Shown here: in pieces, positions 41,327-48,508 of the stretch
Numbering within the stretch: position 1 is the first letter of the stretch
How the letters are laid out: each line of letters begins with the position of its first letter
DNA from: a candidate division TA06 bacterium B3_TA06
GTDB lineage: Bacteria > Hydrothermota > Tepidihabitantia > B3-TA06
NCBI GenBank assembly: GCA_005223075.1
Contig: NJBO01000004.1
Location: 1 to 64,000 of the forward strand
Length of the DNA: 64,000 nt
Direction of reading: 5' to 3'
Made by a program: the position numbers and the translations under genes
Notes under the pieces: generated by a model
What the model saw: the letters and a program-made list of their open reading frames with translations, nothing else
The model's database searches: none
What the model was told of the DNA's origin: nothing

Positions 41327-41842
41327 ATGCGAAAGCCTGAAACAATGGTAATCCATTACTTCAGACCGCCTGATCGCAGGCTTGATATCGAGGCCGACCT
41401 CCTCTATCAAGACGACGAGGTGATCGTTACCTCCCACATCCTTTGTGGTGCCTCCAAGCCACTGGTAATAGAGGGCGAGACCGTCATAGACAACGGCTAC
41501 AGGGCCGTGTTCGCCGAGTATCGAAAACATTGGCACGACGTGGCGAAAATATTCAGACCTGAGGGGACTGAGCAGGGTTTTACCGGTTACTACGCGGACA
41601 TCAACACCCCCTCGGAGGAACGCGACGACGGATACTGGACCAAGGACCTGTTTCTCGATCTCTGGATCTCCCCGGATCGCTCAAAGATCGTTGTCCTGGA
41701 CGAGGACGAGTTTGCAGAGGCGATCGGTAACGGCTGGATCACCGAAGATGAGGCTCGCTCGGCAAAAGCCGAGCTGGATCGCTTAATCAAACGCTTCCAT
41801 CAAGGAAGTTTTCCTCCTGCTTTATTGGAGCGCTTCTCATGA
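41327..41842 (+). CDS. DUF402 family protein
   Basis: 171 residues. The C-terminal block FTGYYADINTPSEERDDGYW, then DLFLDLWISPDRSKIVVLDEDEF is diagnostic of DUF402, whose members (FomD, Ntdp type) hydrolyse nucleoside di/triphosphates or CMP-conjugates with metal-binding Asp/Glu residues in this block. The exact substrate is not known. It is translationally coupled (ATGA overlap) to the SpoIID-like gene. The 207-base region upstream has a GATC hairpin and no strong promoter that I can name. Confidence 0.8.
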   Translation: MRKPETMVIHYFRPPDRRLDIEADLLYQDDEVIVTSHILCGASKPLVIEGETVIDNGYRAVFAEYRKHWHDVAKIFRPEGTEQGFTGYYADINTPSEERDDGYWTKDLFLDLWISPDRSKIVVLDEDEFAEAIGNGWITEDEARSAKAELDRLIKRFHQGSFPPALLERFS

Positions 41843-42885
41843 TTAACCTCCTTCTTCTCCTCTTATCGGTCAGCAAGACGTTCACCATCCGTGTCTTCGC
41901 CGAGGAGCGACCGCCGCAGGTGGTGATCTCCTCAACCCAGGGCACTTACAGGGTAGCAGCCGATGGGAGTTCCCTTCTGGTCAACGGCAAGCGGGAACGA
42001 TACTTCCAACAGATGGAGGCAACACGCTACACCATCACCGCGGGAGAGATCAAGCGAAGCTACGCCGGAGGTTTTACCTTCTATGCATCCGAGGGCGAAC
42101 TCGTTATTCTCAACTACATCCCGGAGGAGGATTACCTGGCGTCGGTGGTGGCAGCGGAGATGCCCGAAGGTGGTGCCGAGGCACGAAAGGCGCAGGCCAT
42201 AGTGGCAAGAGCCTACGCATACAATAAAATGGGTGGTCACGATGTGGGGTATGACCTCCTGGACAGCCAGGACTCCCAGGTCTACCGCGGCCTGCCCACC
42301 GACTCCGCATCGCTTCAAGCGGTGCGCGAGACCGAAGGGCTTGTCTTAGGATACAAGCAAGAGATTGCAGAGGTCTACTATCACTCCACCTGCGGCGGGA
42401 TGGCCCTTTTGCCCTCCGATCTGTGGGAAGGAGCAAAGGATCAGCCCTATCACCACAGGAGGATAGATACCCTGTGCTGCAACTCCCCTTTTTACGTATG
42501 GGATGATACCTTCCGGTTGGACAGTTTGGTCTTTAATCTAGGTCTGGATGTGCCGATTGATTCCATCCATCTGTTGAGGAGATCGGATACCGCCCTGACC
42601 CCTGTCAAGGGATTTATCTTCTACGCGCCCGACTCTAGCTTCTTCGCCTACAACGAGGTGGTTAACCTCCTCGATCACCGGCCCAAAACCCGGCGCTTTG
42701 AGGCTGAGATCGCGGACAACCTCCTTATGATCCACGGACACGGCTACGGGCACGGTGTTGGGATGTGTCAGTTCGGTGCCATGGCCCTGGACAAGGCGGG
42801 TGCGGGCTACCGGGATATACTCAGCTACTACTTCCCCGGTACCGAGATCCTTGCGCTGTCTCGCATCTCAAAAGGGGTGAAGTGA
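41839..42885 (+). CDS. SpoIID/LytB domain protein
   Basis: 348 residues, exported by an N-terminal hydrophobic segment (MINLLLLLLSVSKT). EGELVILNYIPEEDYLASVV, AEMPEGGAEARKAQAIVARA and the C-terminal HGHGYGHGVGMCQFGAMALD are the SpoIID hallmarks. SpoIID is a lytic transglycosylase acting on denuded glycan strands, so this protein probably remodels peptidoglycan; outside sporulating bacteria the role is unclear. The Ser of GMSQ is Cys here. Overlaps DUF402 by four bases. Confidence 0.88.
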   Translation: MINLLLLLLSVSKTFTIRVFAEERPPQVVISSTQGTYRVAADGSSLLVNGKRERYFQQMEATRYTITAGEIKRSYAGGFTFYASEGELVILNYIPEEDYLASVVAAEMPEGGAEARKAQAIVARAYAYNKMGGHDVGYDLLDSQDSQVYRGLPTDSASLQAVRETEGLVLGYKQEIAEVYYHSTCGGMALLPSDLWEGAKDQPYHHRRIDTLCCNSPFYVWDDTFRLDSLVFNLGLDVPIDSIHLLRRSDTALTPVKGFIFYAPDSSFFAYNEVVNLLDHRPKTRRFEAEIADNLLMIHGHGYGHGVGMCQFGAMALDKAGAGYRDILSYYFPGTEILALSRISKGVK

Positions 42886-42941
42886 TCTAAAGGCCGTGTG
42901 AGTGACAGTCGAACCGCTGTGATTTTAATCAAGGAGGACGA

Positions 42942-43688
42942 ATGGCGGAAGATTGGCAAGAAAAGGTGAACGAGCTCTACAAACAGGGTAAGCACGAGGA
43001 GGTGCAGGAGATTCTCAAGGAGGCGGCGGCCGTAAATCCCCAAACTTCTGAAGATTACGTGAAGCGAGGCACGGCGCTTTCGTTTCTGGGACGCAGGGAA
43101 GAGGCGATGGTCGATTTCGAGAAAGCAATTGAGCTTGATCCTCGCAACGCGGAAGCGCACATGCGCCGGGGTGACATAGCGTTGTGCTCCGGTAAACCAC
43201 AGGAAGCTCTGGCAGAATGTGATGAAGCGATTCGACTCGCGCCCGATTGTCAGGACACCTGTCATTCCAAGGGTAATGCGTTGATTGCGTTGGGTCGTTA
43301 CGAAGAAGCCGTAACCTATTACCAGAAACTTGTAAAACGTCTTCCAGACTATAAGGATTTCTGGGAGTTAAATCGAAGCTGGGTTCTCAATGAGTTGAAT
43401 AGGCACGTTGAAGCTCTTGATATATTGAAAACCATCGATCCTTCGAATATAAGACCTCTTCCTTCTTATGCCTATTACTTGCATCTGGCGGGCACTCTGA
43501 CCCTTTTAGCACGGTATGAGGAAGCCCTGGGTGCTCTCGAAGAGGGAATGGAGCGCATTCGATCAGAGGAGGGATGTGTGCCTTGCTTTGTGGGCAACTG
43601 CTGGCGGACTCCGCATCTGGAACCCCTGCGTAACCCGCCCTACCGGAAGAGGTTCGAGGGGATAGTTGGTTCCCCTCCCAACACGTAG
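42942..43688 (+). CDS. Cytoplasmic TPR protein
   Basis: 248 residues with consecutive TPR units in the first two thirds (EDYVKRGTALSFLGRREEAM; AEAHMRRGDIALCSGKPQEAL; HSKGNALIALGRYEEAVTYY) and a less regular C-terminus with Cys residues (EEGCVPCFVGNCW). No signal peptide. AAGGAGG precedes the ATG. It is 56 bases behind the SpoIID-like gene. Function unknown beyond protein interaction. Confidence 0.8.
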   Translation: MAEDWQEKVNELYKQGKHEEVQEILKEAAAVNPQTSEDYVKRGTALSFLGRREEAMVDFEKAIELDPRNAEAHMRRGDIALCSGKPQEALAECDEAIRLAPDCQDTCHSKGNALIALGRYEEAVTYYQKLVKRLPDYKDFWELNRSWVLNELNRHVEALDILKTIDPSNIRPLPSYAYYLHLAGTLTLLARYEEALGALEEGMERIRSEEGCVPCFVGNCWRTPHLEPLRNPPYRKRFEGIVGSPPNT

Positions 43689-43735
43689 AGGAGGCATGTG
43701 GGGCAGACTCTCCAGTCTGCGTAAAAATGAAGCCG

Positions 43736-43935
43736 GGCCGACCTAAAGGTCGGCCCCTACGTTTTTCTGCGATCTTTTTGCCTTGGGCATATACTCTGTC
43801 AACCGAGGCTCTACGAAAAGGTAAGGCCAGCCGAAAGGCTGGTCTCAAATCTCAAACTGCGATCTTTTGTTGCAGAGCAACAAAAGGGGCATTCTCATCG
43901 GGGTCCCCAAGCGATTACGAAGCAATCGCTTGGGG
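43736..43935. repeat. Hairpin repeat cluster behind the acyl-CoA dehydrogenase gene
   Basis: GGGCCGACCT-AAA-GGTCGGCCCCTACG (about 43735-43761); a lone GCGATCTTTTTGCC arm (about 43770); GCGATCTTTTGTTGC-AGA-GCAACAAAAGGGGC (43860-43890); and CCCCAAGCGATT (43905-43916) / AATCGCTTGGGG (43924-43935), a perfect 12-bp stem with loop ACGAAGC, preceded by GGGGT. Confidence 0.88.
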
Positions 43936-43937
43936 TT

Positions 43938-45077
43938 CTATTTTATCAGCGCGTTCGCGATGACCTGGCGCTGGATCTGGTTCGTGCCCTCGTAGATCTG
44001 GGTTATCTTCGCGTCGCGCATGTACTTCTCAGCCGGATACTCCCTCATGTAGCCGTAGCCGCCCATTATCTGCACCGCGTCGGTGGTAACACTCATCGCC
44101 ATATCCGAGGCAAACAGCTTGGCCATCGCCGACTCCTTGGCAAAATCCTTGGCACCGGCATCTATCATCCTTGCCGTGGCGTAGACAAGCGCGCGTGCAG
44201 CCTCGATCTGGGTGGCCATGTCGGCCAGCATGAACTGGATACCCTGGAAGGATGTGATGGGCTTTCCGAACTGCACGCGTCCCTTGCCATAAGCCAATGC
44301 TTCATCAAATGCACCCTGAGCGATCCCTACCGCCTGAGCGCCCACGCCTGGTCTGGTGCGGTCAAAGGTCTTTAGGGTGATAATAAAACCCATGCCCCGC
44401 TTTCCTAAAAGATTCTCCTTGGGTATCTTGCAGTCCGAGAAGATGAGCTGGGTGGTCTTGGATGCCCGGATGCCCATCTTGTCTTCCTCTTTGCCGAACT
44501 CGAAGCCTGGGGTGCCCTTCTCCACAACCAACGCCGACACACCGCGTGCGCCGCGCTTAGGATCGGTGACAGCAATCACCGTGTATATCTCGGCCACCCC
44601 GCCGTTGGTGATGAACTGCTTGGTGCCGTTGATTACAAAGCCGTCGTCTGTCTCTTTTGCCGTGGTCTTGATGTTTGCCGCGTCAGAACCGGCCTCGGCC
44701 TCGGTAAGGGCAAACGCGGCGTAGGATGCGCCGTCCGCGATGCGGGGAAGGAACCGCTGCTTCTGTTCCTCTGTGCCATAAAGGATTATAGGCATACAGG
44801 CCAACCCGTTGGCTGCGTAGGTGGTGGCCACACCAGCACAGATGCGCGAAAGTTCCTCGGCCACGATGCACATCTCCATGCATCCGCCGCCCAGACCGCC
44901 GGCCTCCTCAGGGACGAACACACGCAACAGGTCAGCGCGCGCCAGCTCCTTCATTATCTCTTCAGGGAACTCGCCCTTCTCGTCAAGCTCGGCGCGGACG
45001 GGTTTCACCTTCTCCTCTGCAATCTTTCGCGCCAGATCGCGTATCATCACCTGTTCTTCAGTAAGAAAGTAATCCAT
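43938..45077 (-). CDS. Acyl-CoA dehydrogenase
   Basis: 379 residues from the ATG at 45077 (AAAGGAG upstream). An FAD enzyme making trans-2-enoyl-CoA; it passes electrons to ETF or, in butyryl-CoA dehydrogenases, to bifurcating complexes. FALTEAEAGSDAANIKTTA is the first family signature, QIMGGYGYMREYPAEKYMRD the second, and YEGTNQIQRQVIA holds the Glu in the position of the catalytic base in short-chain enzymes. No ETF gene is next to it. Most similar in pattern to short-chain/butyryl-CoA dehydrogenase. Confidence 0.93.
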   Translation of the reverse strand: MDYFLTEEQVMIRDLARKIAEEKVKPVRAELDEKGEFPEEIMKELARADLLRVFVPEEAGGLGGGCMEMCIVAEELSRICAGVATTYAANGLACMPIILYGTEEQKQRFLPRIADGASYAAFALTEAEAGSDAANIKTTAKETDDGFVINGTKQFITNGGVAEIYTVIAVTDPKRGARGVSALVVEKGTPGFEFGKEEDKMGIRASKTTQLIFSDCKIPKENLLGKRGMGFIITLKTFDRTRPGVGAQAVGIAQGAFDEALAYGKGRVQFGKPITSFQGIQFMLADMATQIEAARALVYATARMIDAGAKDFAKESAMAKLFASDMAMSVTTDAVQIMGGYGYMREYPAEKYMRDAKITQIYEGTNQIQRQVIANALIK

Positions 45078-45130
45078 CAACACTCCTTTGGTTTCAGCCC
45101 AAACTTACTGTTTGCCAAATTTCCATTCTA

Positions 45131-45157
45131 ATTATACGGGACAGAGGAAAATTGCAA
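45131..45157 (-). promoter_or_regulatory. Likely promoter of the acyl-CoA dehydrogenase gene
   Basis: Minus strand: TTGCAA (45152-45157), 15-base spacer, TATAAT (45131-45136). A leader of about 50 bases with AAAGGAG follows. Confidence 0.6.
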
Positions 45158-45212
45158 CCAGGTAACGTTGTGGGAGCGCTGTACAATTCAAGAGAATTAG
45201 AATAACGAACGG

Positions 45213-45248
45213 AACAATTCAAATTTTCGGCCCTAAATTGGAATTGTT
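45213..45248. other. Long imperfect inverted repeat
   Basis: AACAATTCAAATTT (45213-45226) and AAATTGGAATTGTT (45235-45248) pair over 14 bases with one mismatch around an 8-base loop. No T-run follows on either strand. It lies in a 237-base spacer with no other feature. Confidence 0.65.
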
Positions 45249-45314
45249 ATCTCCCATTCGTGACATCGATAAAGAATAATCGTTATGGAGAAAATGTCAA
45301 TCCAAATTGCAATC

Positions 45315-45803
45315 TCACGGTGCGCGCCAGAGATTTTCGCGATTCTCGTCTTTCACAAATATGACCGGCTCGGTGTTGGGCAGCACGGCAAGCCCGATTC
45401 GGGTGCGGCGGTTTACGTCCTTGAGATACAGCCCAGGCAGGGCATTGGTGAGAACACCCAGGATCACTCGGGTATTGCCCCCCTGATCCATAAATCGCAG
45501 GCTCGAGGTGCCGTAGTCGGCCACGCCCAGCATCGTGCGGGTGAGGCCTAAGGTGTCAGCGAACTTTAAGACCGCCCCGCTATCGTCAACATAGAGTCTT
45601 GCCCTGCTCATCCCGGTCCGATCCTTCAGCACAAACTTGTGGGCTGCGATCTTTCTCGGCACAATCAAGGGCACAAACTTCTCAACAACTATGAATCCTA
45701 TGAGTACAACAAAGAGGGCGAAGCTCACCCACATCCAGATTTTGCTCCGGCGCTCAACCTTTTCCAATCTCCTGGTAACCTCCTCGATTCCCGGTTTTGC
45801 CAT
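45315..45803 (-). CDS. Membrane-anchored protein of unknown function
   Basis: 162 residues. A short charged coiled-coil start (VTRRLEKVERR), one TM helix (IWMWVSFALFVVLIGFIVVE), then about 110 external residues built of repeated strand units (FVLKDRTGMSRARLYVDDSG; LRFMDQGGNTRVILGVL; LYLKDVNRRTRIGLAV). AAAGGAGG precedes the ATG. It follows cobA by 17 bases and is probably co-transcribed with it, without evident functional link. Confidence 0.7.
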   Translation of the reverse strand: MAKPGIEEVTRRLEKVERRSKIWMWVSFALFVVLIGFIVVEKFVPLIVPRKIAAHKFVLKDRTGMSRARLYVDDSGAVLKFADTLGLTRTMLGVADYGTSSLRFMDQGGNTRVILGVLTNALPGLYLKDVNRRTRIGLAVLPNTEPVIFVKDENRENLWRAP

Positions 45804-45820
45804 GAGGCCTCCTTTGGTTG

Positions 45821-46348
45821 TCAGTACTCGATTCCCTTCCTTCCCTTAACGCCCTTCTTGAAGTAGTGCTTCGTTTCCAGCATCTCGGTGACCAGGTCTG
45901 CGGCTTGTATTAACTCCTTGGGAGCATCCCTGCCGGTGCAGACCACCTCCAACCCGTGCGGGCGGTTGATGATAGCTTCCATGACCTCGCCTCTATCCAA
46001 GAGACCAAGAGACAGCACCTGACAGAGCTCGTCCAGGACCAAAAGGTCAACCTGCTCCTCGCCCTTGAGATAACGCAGCCCCTCACTCCAGCCCCGGAGC
46101 GCGGCCTCGCGATGAGGGGTGGGGTCTGAATCCGGAACAAGGAACCCCTTTGCCCCGAAATGGGAGACCTTCACTCCAAGCTTGCGGAGGGAGTCCACCT
46201 CACCCGACTCATCAGGTTTGGCAAACTGGATGAAGGCGACCGCGAGCCCCTGCCCAGCCGCCCTTGCCGCTAACCCTACCGCCGCAGTGGTCTTGCCCTT
46301 GCCCGGCCCGGTGTAGACCTGGAGAAGGCCTAAAGCTGAGTTATCCAC
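45821..46348 (-). CDS. cobA: Corrinoid adenosyltransferase (CobA/BtuR)
   Basis: 175 residues from a GTG at 46348, the usual family length. Transfers the adenosyl group of ATP to cob(I)alamin. The modified P-loop is VYTGPGKGKTTAA; AFIQFAKPDESGE, LLVLDELCQVLSLGLL and EVVCTGRDAPKELIQAADLVTEM are family blocks. The GTG lies five bases after a TTGACT-16-TATCCT promoter; a longer reading frame begins further up, but that start would lie upstream of the promoter. It fits a cell that uses B12, as does the B12-binding radical SAM protein. Confidence 0.92.
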   Translation of the reverse strand: MDNSALGLLQVYTGPGKGKTTAAVGLAARAAGQGLAVAFIQFAKPDESGEVDSLRKLGVKVSHFGAKGFLVPDSDPTPHREAALRGWSEGLRYLKGEEQVDLLVLDELCQVLSLGLLDRGEVMEAIINRPHGLEVVCTGRDAPKELIQAADLVTEMLETKHYFKKGVKGRKGIEY

Positions 46349-46353
46349 ATTCA

Positions 46354-46381
46354 AGGATACGGGAATACTTACACTAGTCAA
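46354..46381 (-). promoter_or_regulatory. Promoter giving a leaderless cobA mRNA (GTG start)
   Basis: Minus strand: TTGACT (46376-46381), 16-base spacer, TATCCT (46354-46359), five bases, GTG (46346-46348). Confidence 0.78.
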
Positions 46382-46398
46382 GGATTGAGAGTTTACTC

Positions 46399-46427
46399 TT
46401 GACAGAAGCGACCTTTTTTGATACACT
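46399..46427 (+). promoter_or_regulatory. Promoter of the TAC module, leaderless start of a short ORF
   Basis: TTGACA (46399-46404), 17-base spacer, TACACT (46422-46427), six bases, ATG at 46434. Back to back with the cobA promoter. Confidence 0.75.
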
Positions 46428-46433
46428 TAAACC

Positions 46434-46517
46434 ATGAGGATTTCCATTCGCCTAAATCTACCCTTGAACTATTCACACCCCTTGACAAAGTTAACTTTCA
46501 GGTTAATATTCGGATGA
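46434..46517 (+). CDS. Possible 27-residue leader peptide coupled to the toxin gene
   Basis: A short frame, MRISIRLNLPLNYSHPLTKL plus seven residues. Its ATG is six bases after a good promoter, and its TGA overlaps the toxin ATG (ATGA at 46514-46517). The toxin start has no Shine-Dalgarno, so re-initiation from this frame could set its translation. No homology claimed; it could be chance. Confidence 0.45.
   Translation: MRISIRLNLPLNYSHPLTKLTFRLIFG
46482..46509 (+). promoter_or_regulatory. Possible second promoter at the toxin start
   Basis: TTGACA (46482-46487), 16-base spacer, TAATAT (46504-46509), only four bases before the toxin ATG. If used, the toxin mRNA would itself be leaderless or lack the start codon. 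Confidence 0.45.
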
Positions 46518-46894
46518 GTGGTACTAAGCCTGAACTTGTAAGGTTGCCATTTGGGCCTCACACCGTAGCTTACCTAAAGGAAGGAGATAGTTGTCGAGGT
46601 AAGAAGTTTGTAGATGACTTAAAGACAAAACATAGGGACACTCACAGAGGTTTGATGAAAACACTAGAGCTTTTGGCTAGGCATGGGGATATAAAAAATG
46701 TGACCAAGATAAAACATGTTAGGGGTGGCATTTGGCAAATAAATGAAGACAAGTCTTTCTTGGCTCGTTTATACGGCTTTACGTGGAGAGGGGTACATAT
46801 AATTACTCATGGGGGAGAGAAACAAAGCGATCCAAGTGATCAGTATGAGAGAACAAGACAAAAGAAGAGACTTTGGGAAAAGGAGCATCCATGA
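46514..46894 (+). CDS. RelE/HigB-like toxin (TAC module)
   Basis: 126 residues. HRGLMKTLELLARHGDIKNV, HVRGGIWQINEDKSFLARLY and GVHIITHGGEKQ, then DQYERTRQKKRLWEKE match the HigB/phage Gp49-type RelE fold, whose members cut mRNA on the ribosome; basic residues in the second block and the C-terminal Lys-rich helix are the usual active-site face. Followed by an antitoxin gene with ATGA overlap: the toxin-first order typical of higBA. Visibly more AT-rich than flanking genes, suggesting transfer. Confidence 0.8.
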   Translation: MSGTKPELVRLPFGPHTVAYLKEGDSCRGKKFVDDLKTKHRDTHRGLMKTLELLARHGDIKNVTKIKHVRGGIWQINEDKSFLARLYGFTWRGVHIITHGGEKQSDPSDQYERTRQKKRLWEKEHP

Positions 46895-47382
46895 TAGATA
46901 AAGAAGAGCTTGAAGCTCAGTTGGAGCAAGATTACAAAGAACTCCTTGAGGATGTGGAGTATCATATCGAAGGGTTAAAAGCTGAGTTCGCGGAGGAGGT
47001 TTCCAAGTATCTCGGTAAGGGAGAAGGAAAAATAACTCGAGCGGAACTCGCTCGTATGATGGGTACTAGTCCTGCATGGATAACAAAGATGCTCCGCACA
47101 AATTGGAATATGACCATGGAAACCATGGCCAAACTTGCGTTTGCTTTAGGTATGAAGATTGCTCCACCTAAATTTGTTCCCATAGCAGCTTCCTTAGCTC
47201 AGAGGAAAGAAAAGCAACCCTGTACCTATTTGAGTGTTCGGGATTCGGATGAGATCTGGAATATACCGTTATCTGCGACTCGCCCCCGAGTTCCCCAAAC
47301 GGCCCGCGAGGCATTCAGTGATGATTCGTGGTTCAGAAAAAGATACAAGACACCGCCTGAAATGGTTGCTGAGGCAATGTAA
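46891..47382 (+). CDS. HigA-like antitoxin with C-terminal extension (TAC module)
   Basis: 163 residues from the ATG at 46891 (AAAGGAG upstream, inside the toxin gene). A helical start of about 45 residues, then an XRE helix-turn-helix (ITRAELARMMGTSPAWITKM, METMAKLAFALGMKI) that should bind the operon promoter and the toxin. The last 65 residues lie past the HTH; the end TAREAFSDDSWFRKRYKTPP has exposed aromatic residues and is a candidate chaperone-addiction tail, as in HigA antitoxins of TAC systems. Stop/start overlap (TAATG) with the chaperone gene. Confidence 0.82.
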   Translation: MIDKEELEAQLEQDYKELLEDVEYHIEGLKAEFAEEVSKYLGKGEGKITRAELARMMGTSPAWITKMLRTNWNMTMETMAKLAFALGMKIAPPKFVPIAASLAQRKEKQPCTYLSVRDSDEIWNIPLSATRPRVPQTAREAFSDDSWFRKRYKTPPEMVAEAM

Positions 47383-47876
47383 TGATAGAGCTTTCTCCTA
47401 TCCAAATCGAACATTATATTCTGAGGAAGCTTTCCTTCTCTGTGTTGGAGAGCTTCGACTTTAAAAACCCGCCACACGAGCTGAAGCCAGATGATTTGAC
47501 AATAGAAGTGTTACCCTTCCAGAATAAAAAGGATTCACGTCGCTGGATGTTCAATTTGGATATCTGTTATGAGCCAAAGAAAGATCAAAACAGTCCATAC
47601 GCTTTTGAGATACATCTGAGTGGGATATTCACTGTTGACAGCAAAACACCTAAAGGTAAAGCTAGAGATCTTGTGATGGTTAACGCCCCTTCGCTTCTCT
47701 ACTCAATTGCCAGAGAGATTCTTTCATCAACTTCAGCAGAAGCGCCTTGGGAACGGCTTATTCTCCCAACCGTCCACTTGATACCTCCTACACCCAAGAT
47801 TAAGCCAAAGAAGACGCAAAAATCTACGGCTAAGCGAGTAACCTCTACCAAGAAAAAGCAGAGAGCCGCAAAATAG
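47382..47876 (+). CDS. SecB-like chaperone of the TAC module
   Basis: 164 residues. The middle part (WMFNLDICYEPKKDQNSPYA, FEIHLSGIFTVDS, then VNAPSLLYSIAREILSSTSA and ERLILPTVHLIP) follows the SecB fold pattern: strands, a conserved [NA]AP.LLYP[YF]xR-like helix entry and a C-terminal strand. Position as third gene after toxin and antitoxin is that of SecB-TA, which guards the unstable antitoxin from aggregation and proteolysis. The tail is strikingly basic (PKIKPKKTQKSTAKRVTSTK). General export SecB is an unlikely reading in this context. Confidence 0.72.
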   Translation: MIELSPIQIEHYILRKLSFSVLESFDFKNPPHELKPDDLTIEVLPFQNKKDSRRWMFNLDICYEPKKDQNSPYAFEIHLSGIFTVDSKTPKGKARDLVMVNAPSLLYSIAREILSSTSAEAPWERLILPTVHLIPPTPKIKPKKTQKSTAKRVTSTKKKQRAAK

Positions 47877-47887
47877 CCGCATCGCGG

Positions 47888-47915
47888 TTGACAAGCCCTC
47901 GTTCTTTCCTATTAT
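47888..47915 (+). promoter_or_regulatory. Sigma70-type promoter of lemA-htpX
   Basis: TTGACA (47888-47893), 16-base spacer, TATTAT (47910-47915); AAGGAGG precedes the GTG at 47941. Confidence 0.8.
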
Positions 47916-47940
47916 CATCCCAAAATCCTAAGGAGGAAAT

Positions 47941-48501
47941 GTGATAGGAATCTGGATTCTTGTAGCGATTGTTGCGATCCTCGTGATCATCACCATCGCG
48001 GGCTACAACACCCTGGTTGTCAAGCGCAACCGCACGCGCAACGCGTGGCACCAGATAGACGTTCAGCTGCGCCGACGATACGATTTGATCCCCAACCTGG
48101 TGGAAACGGTCAAGGGGTATGCTAAGCACGAGCGCGAGACCCTGGAGAACGTCACCGCCGCGCGCAAGCTGGGCATGGACGCAAAGACCGTCGGCGACGC
48201 GGCTAAGGCCAACAACATGCTTACCGAGACCCTGAAGTCGCTGTTCGCTGTGGCCGAGGCGTATCCTGATCTGAAGGCCAACCAGAACTTTCTGGCTCTC
48301 CAGGAGGAGCTGCGCACGACCGAGGAGAAGATCGCGTTCGCCCGGCAGTTCTACAACGATGTGGTCATGAACTACAACACCGCGACCGAGAAGTTCCCGG
48401 GCATCATCTTCGCCTCGATCTTCGCCTTCCGCAGGTTCGAGTTCTGGGAGATTCCTGAGGAGGAGAAGGCGGCACGCGAACCGGTTGCGGTAAAGTTCTA
48501 A
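47941..48501 (+). CDS. lemA: LemA family protein
   Basis: 186 residues from a GTG with AAGGAGG. One N-terminal TM helix ([20 protein letters not shown]), then the conserved block [40 protein letters not shown] and [20 protein letters not shown] of LemA coiled-coil proteins. Function is not settled; LemA often sits with the membrane protease HtpX, as here (7-base gap). Confidence 0.94.
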   Translation: MIGIWILVAIVAILVIITIAGYNTLVVKRNRTRNAWHQIDVQLRRRYDLIPNLVETVKGYAKHERETLENVTAARKLGMDAKTVGDAAKANNMLTETLKSLFAVAEAYPDLKANQNFLALQEELRTTEEKIAFARQFYNDVVMNYNTATEKFPGIIFASIFAFRRFEFWEIPEEEKAAREPVAVKF

Positions 48502-48508
48502 GGAACAC

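Noticed and set aside
46349-46426. Longer N-terminus of CobA
   Set aside because: The extra 26 codons cover the promoter and lack family similarity; GTG at 46348 gives the usual length.
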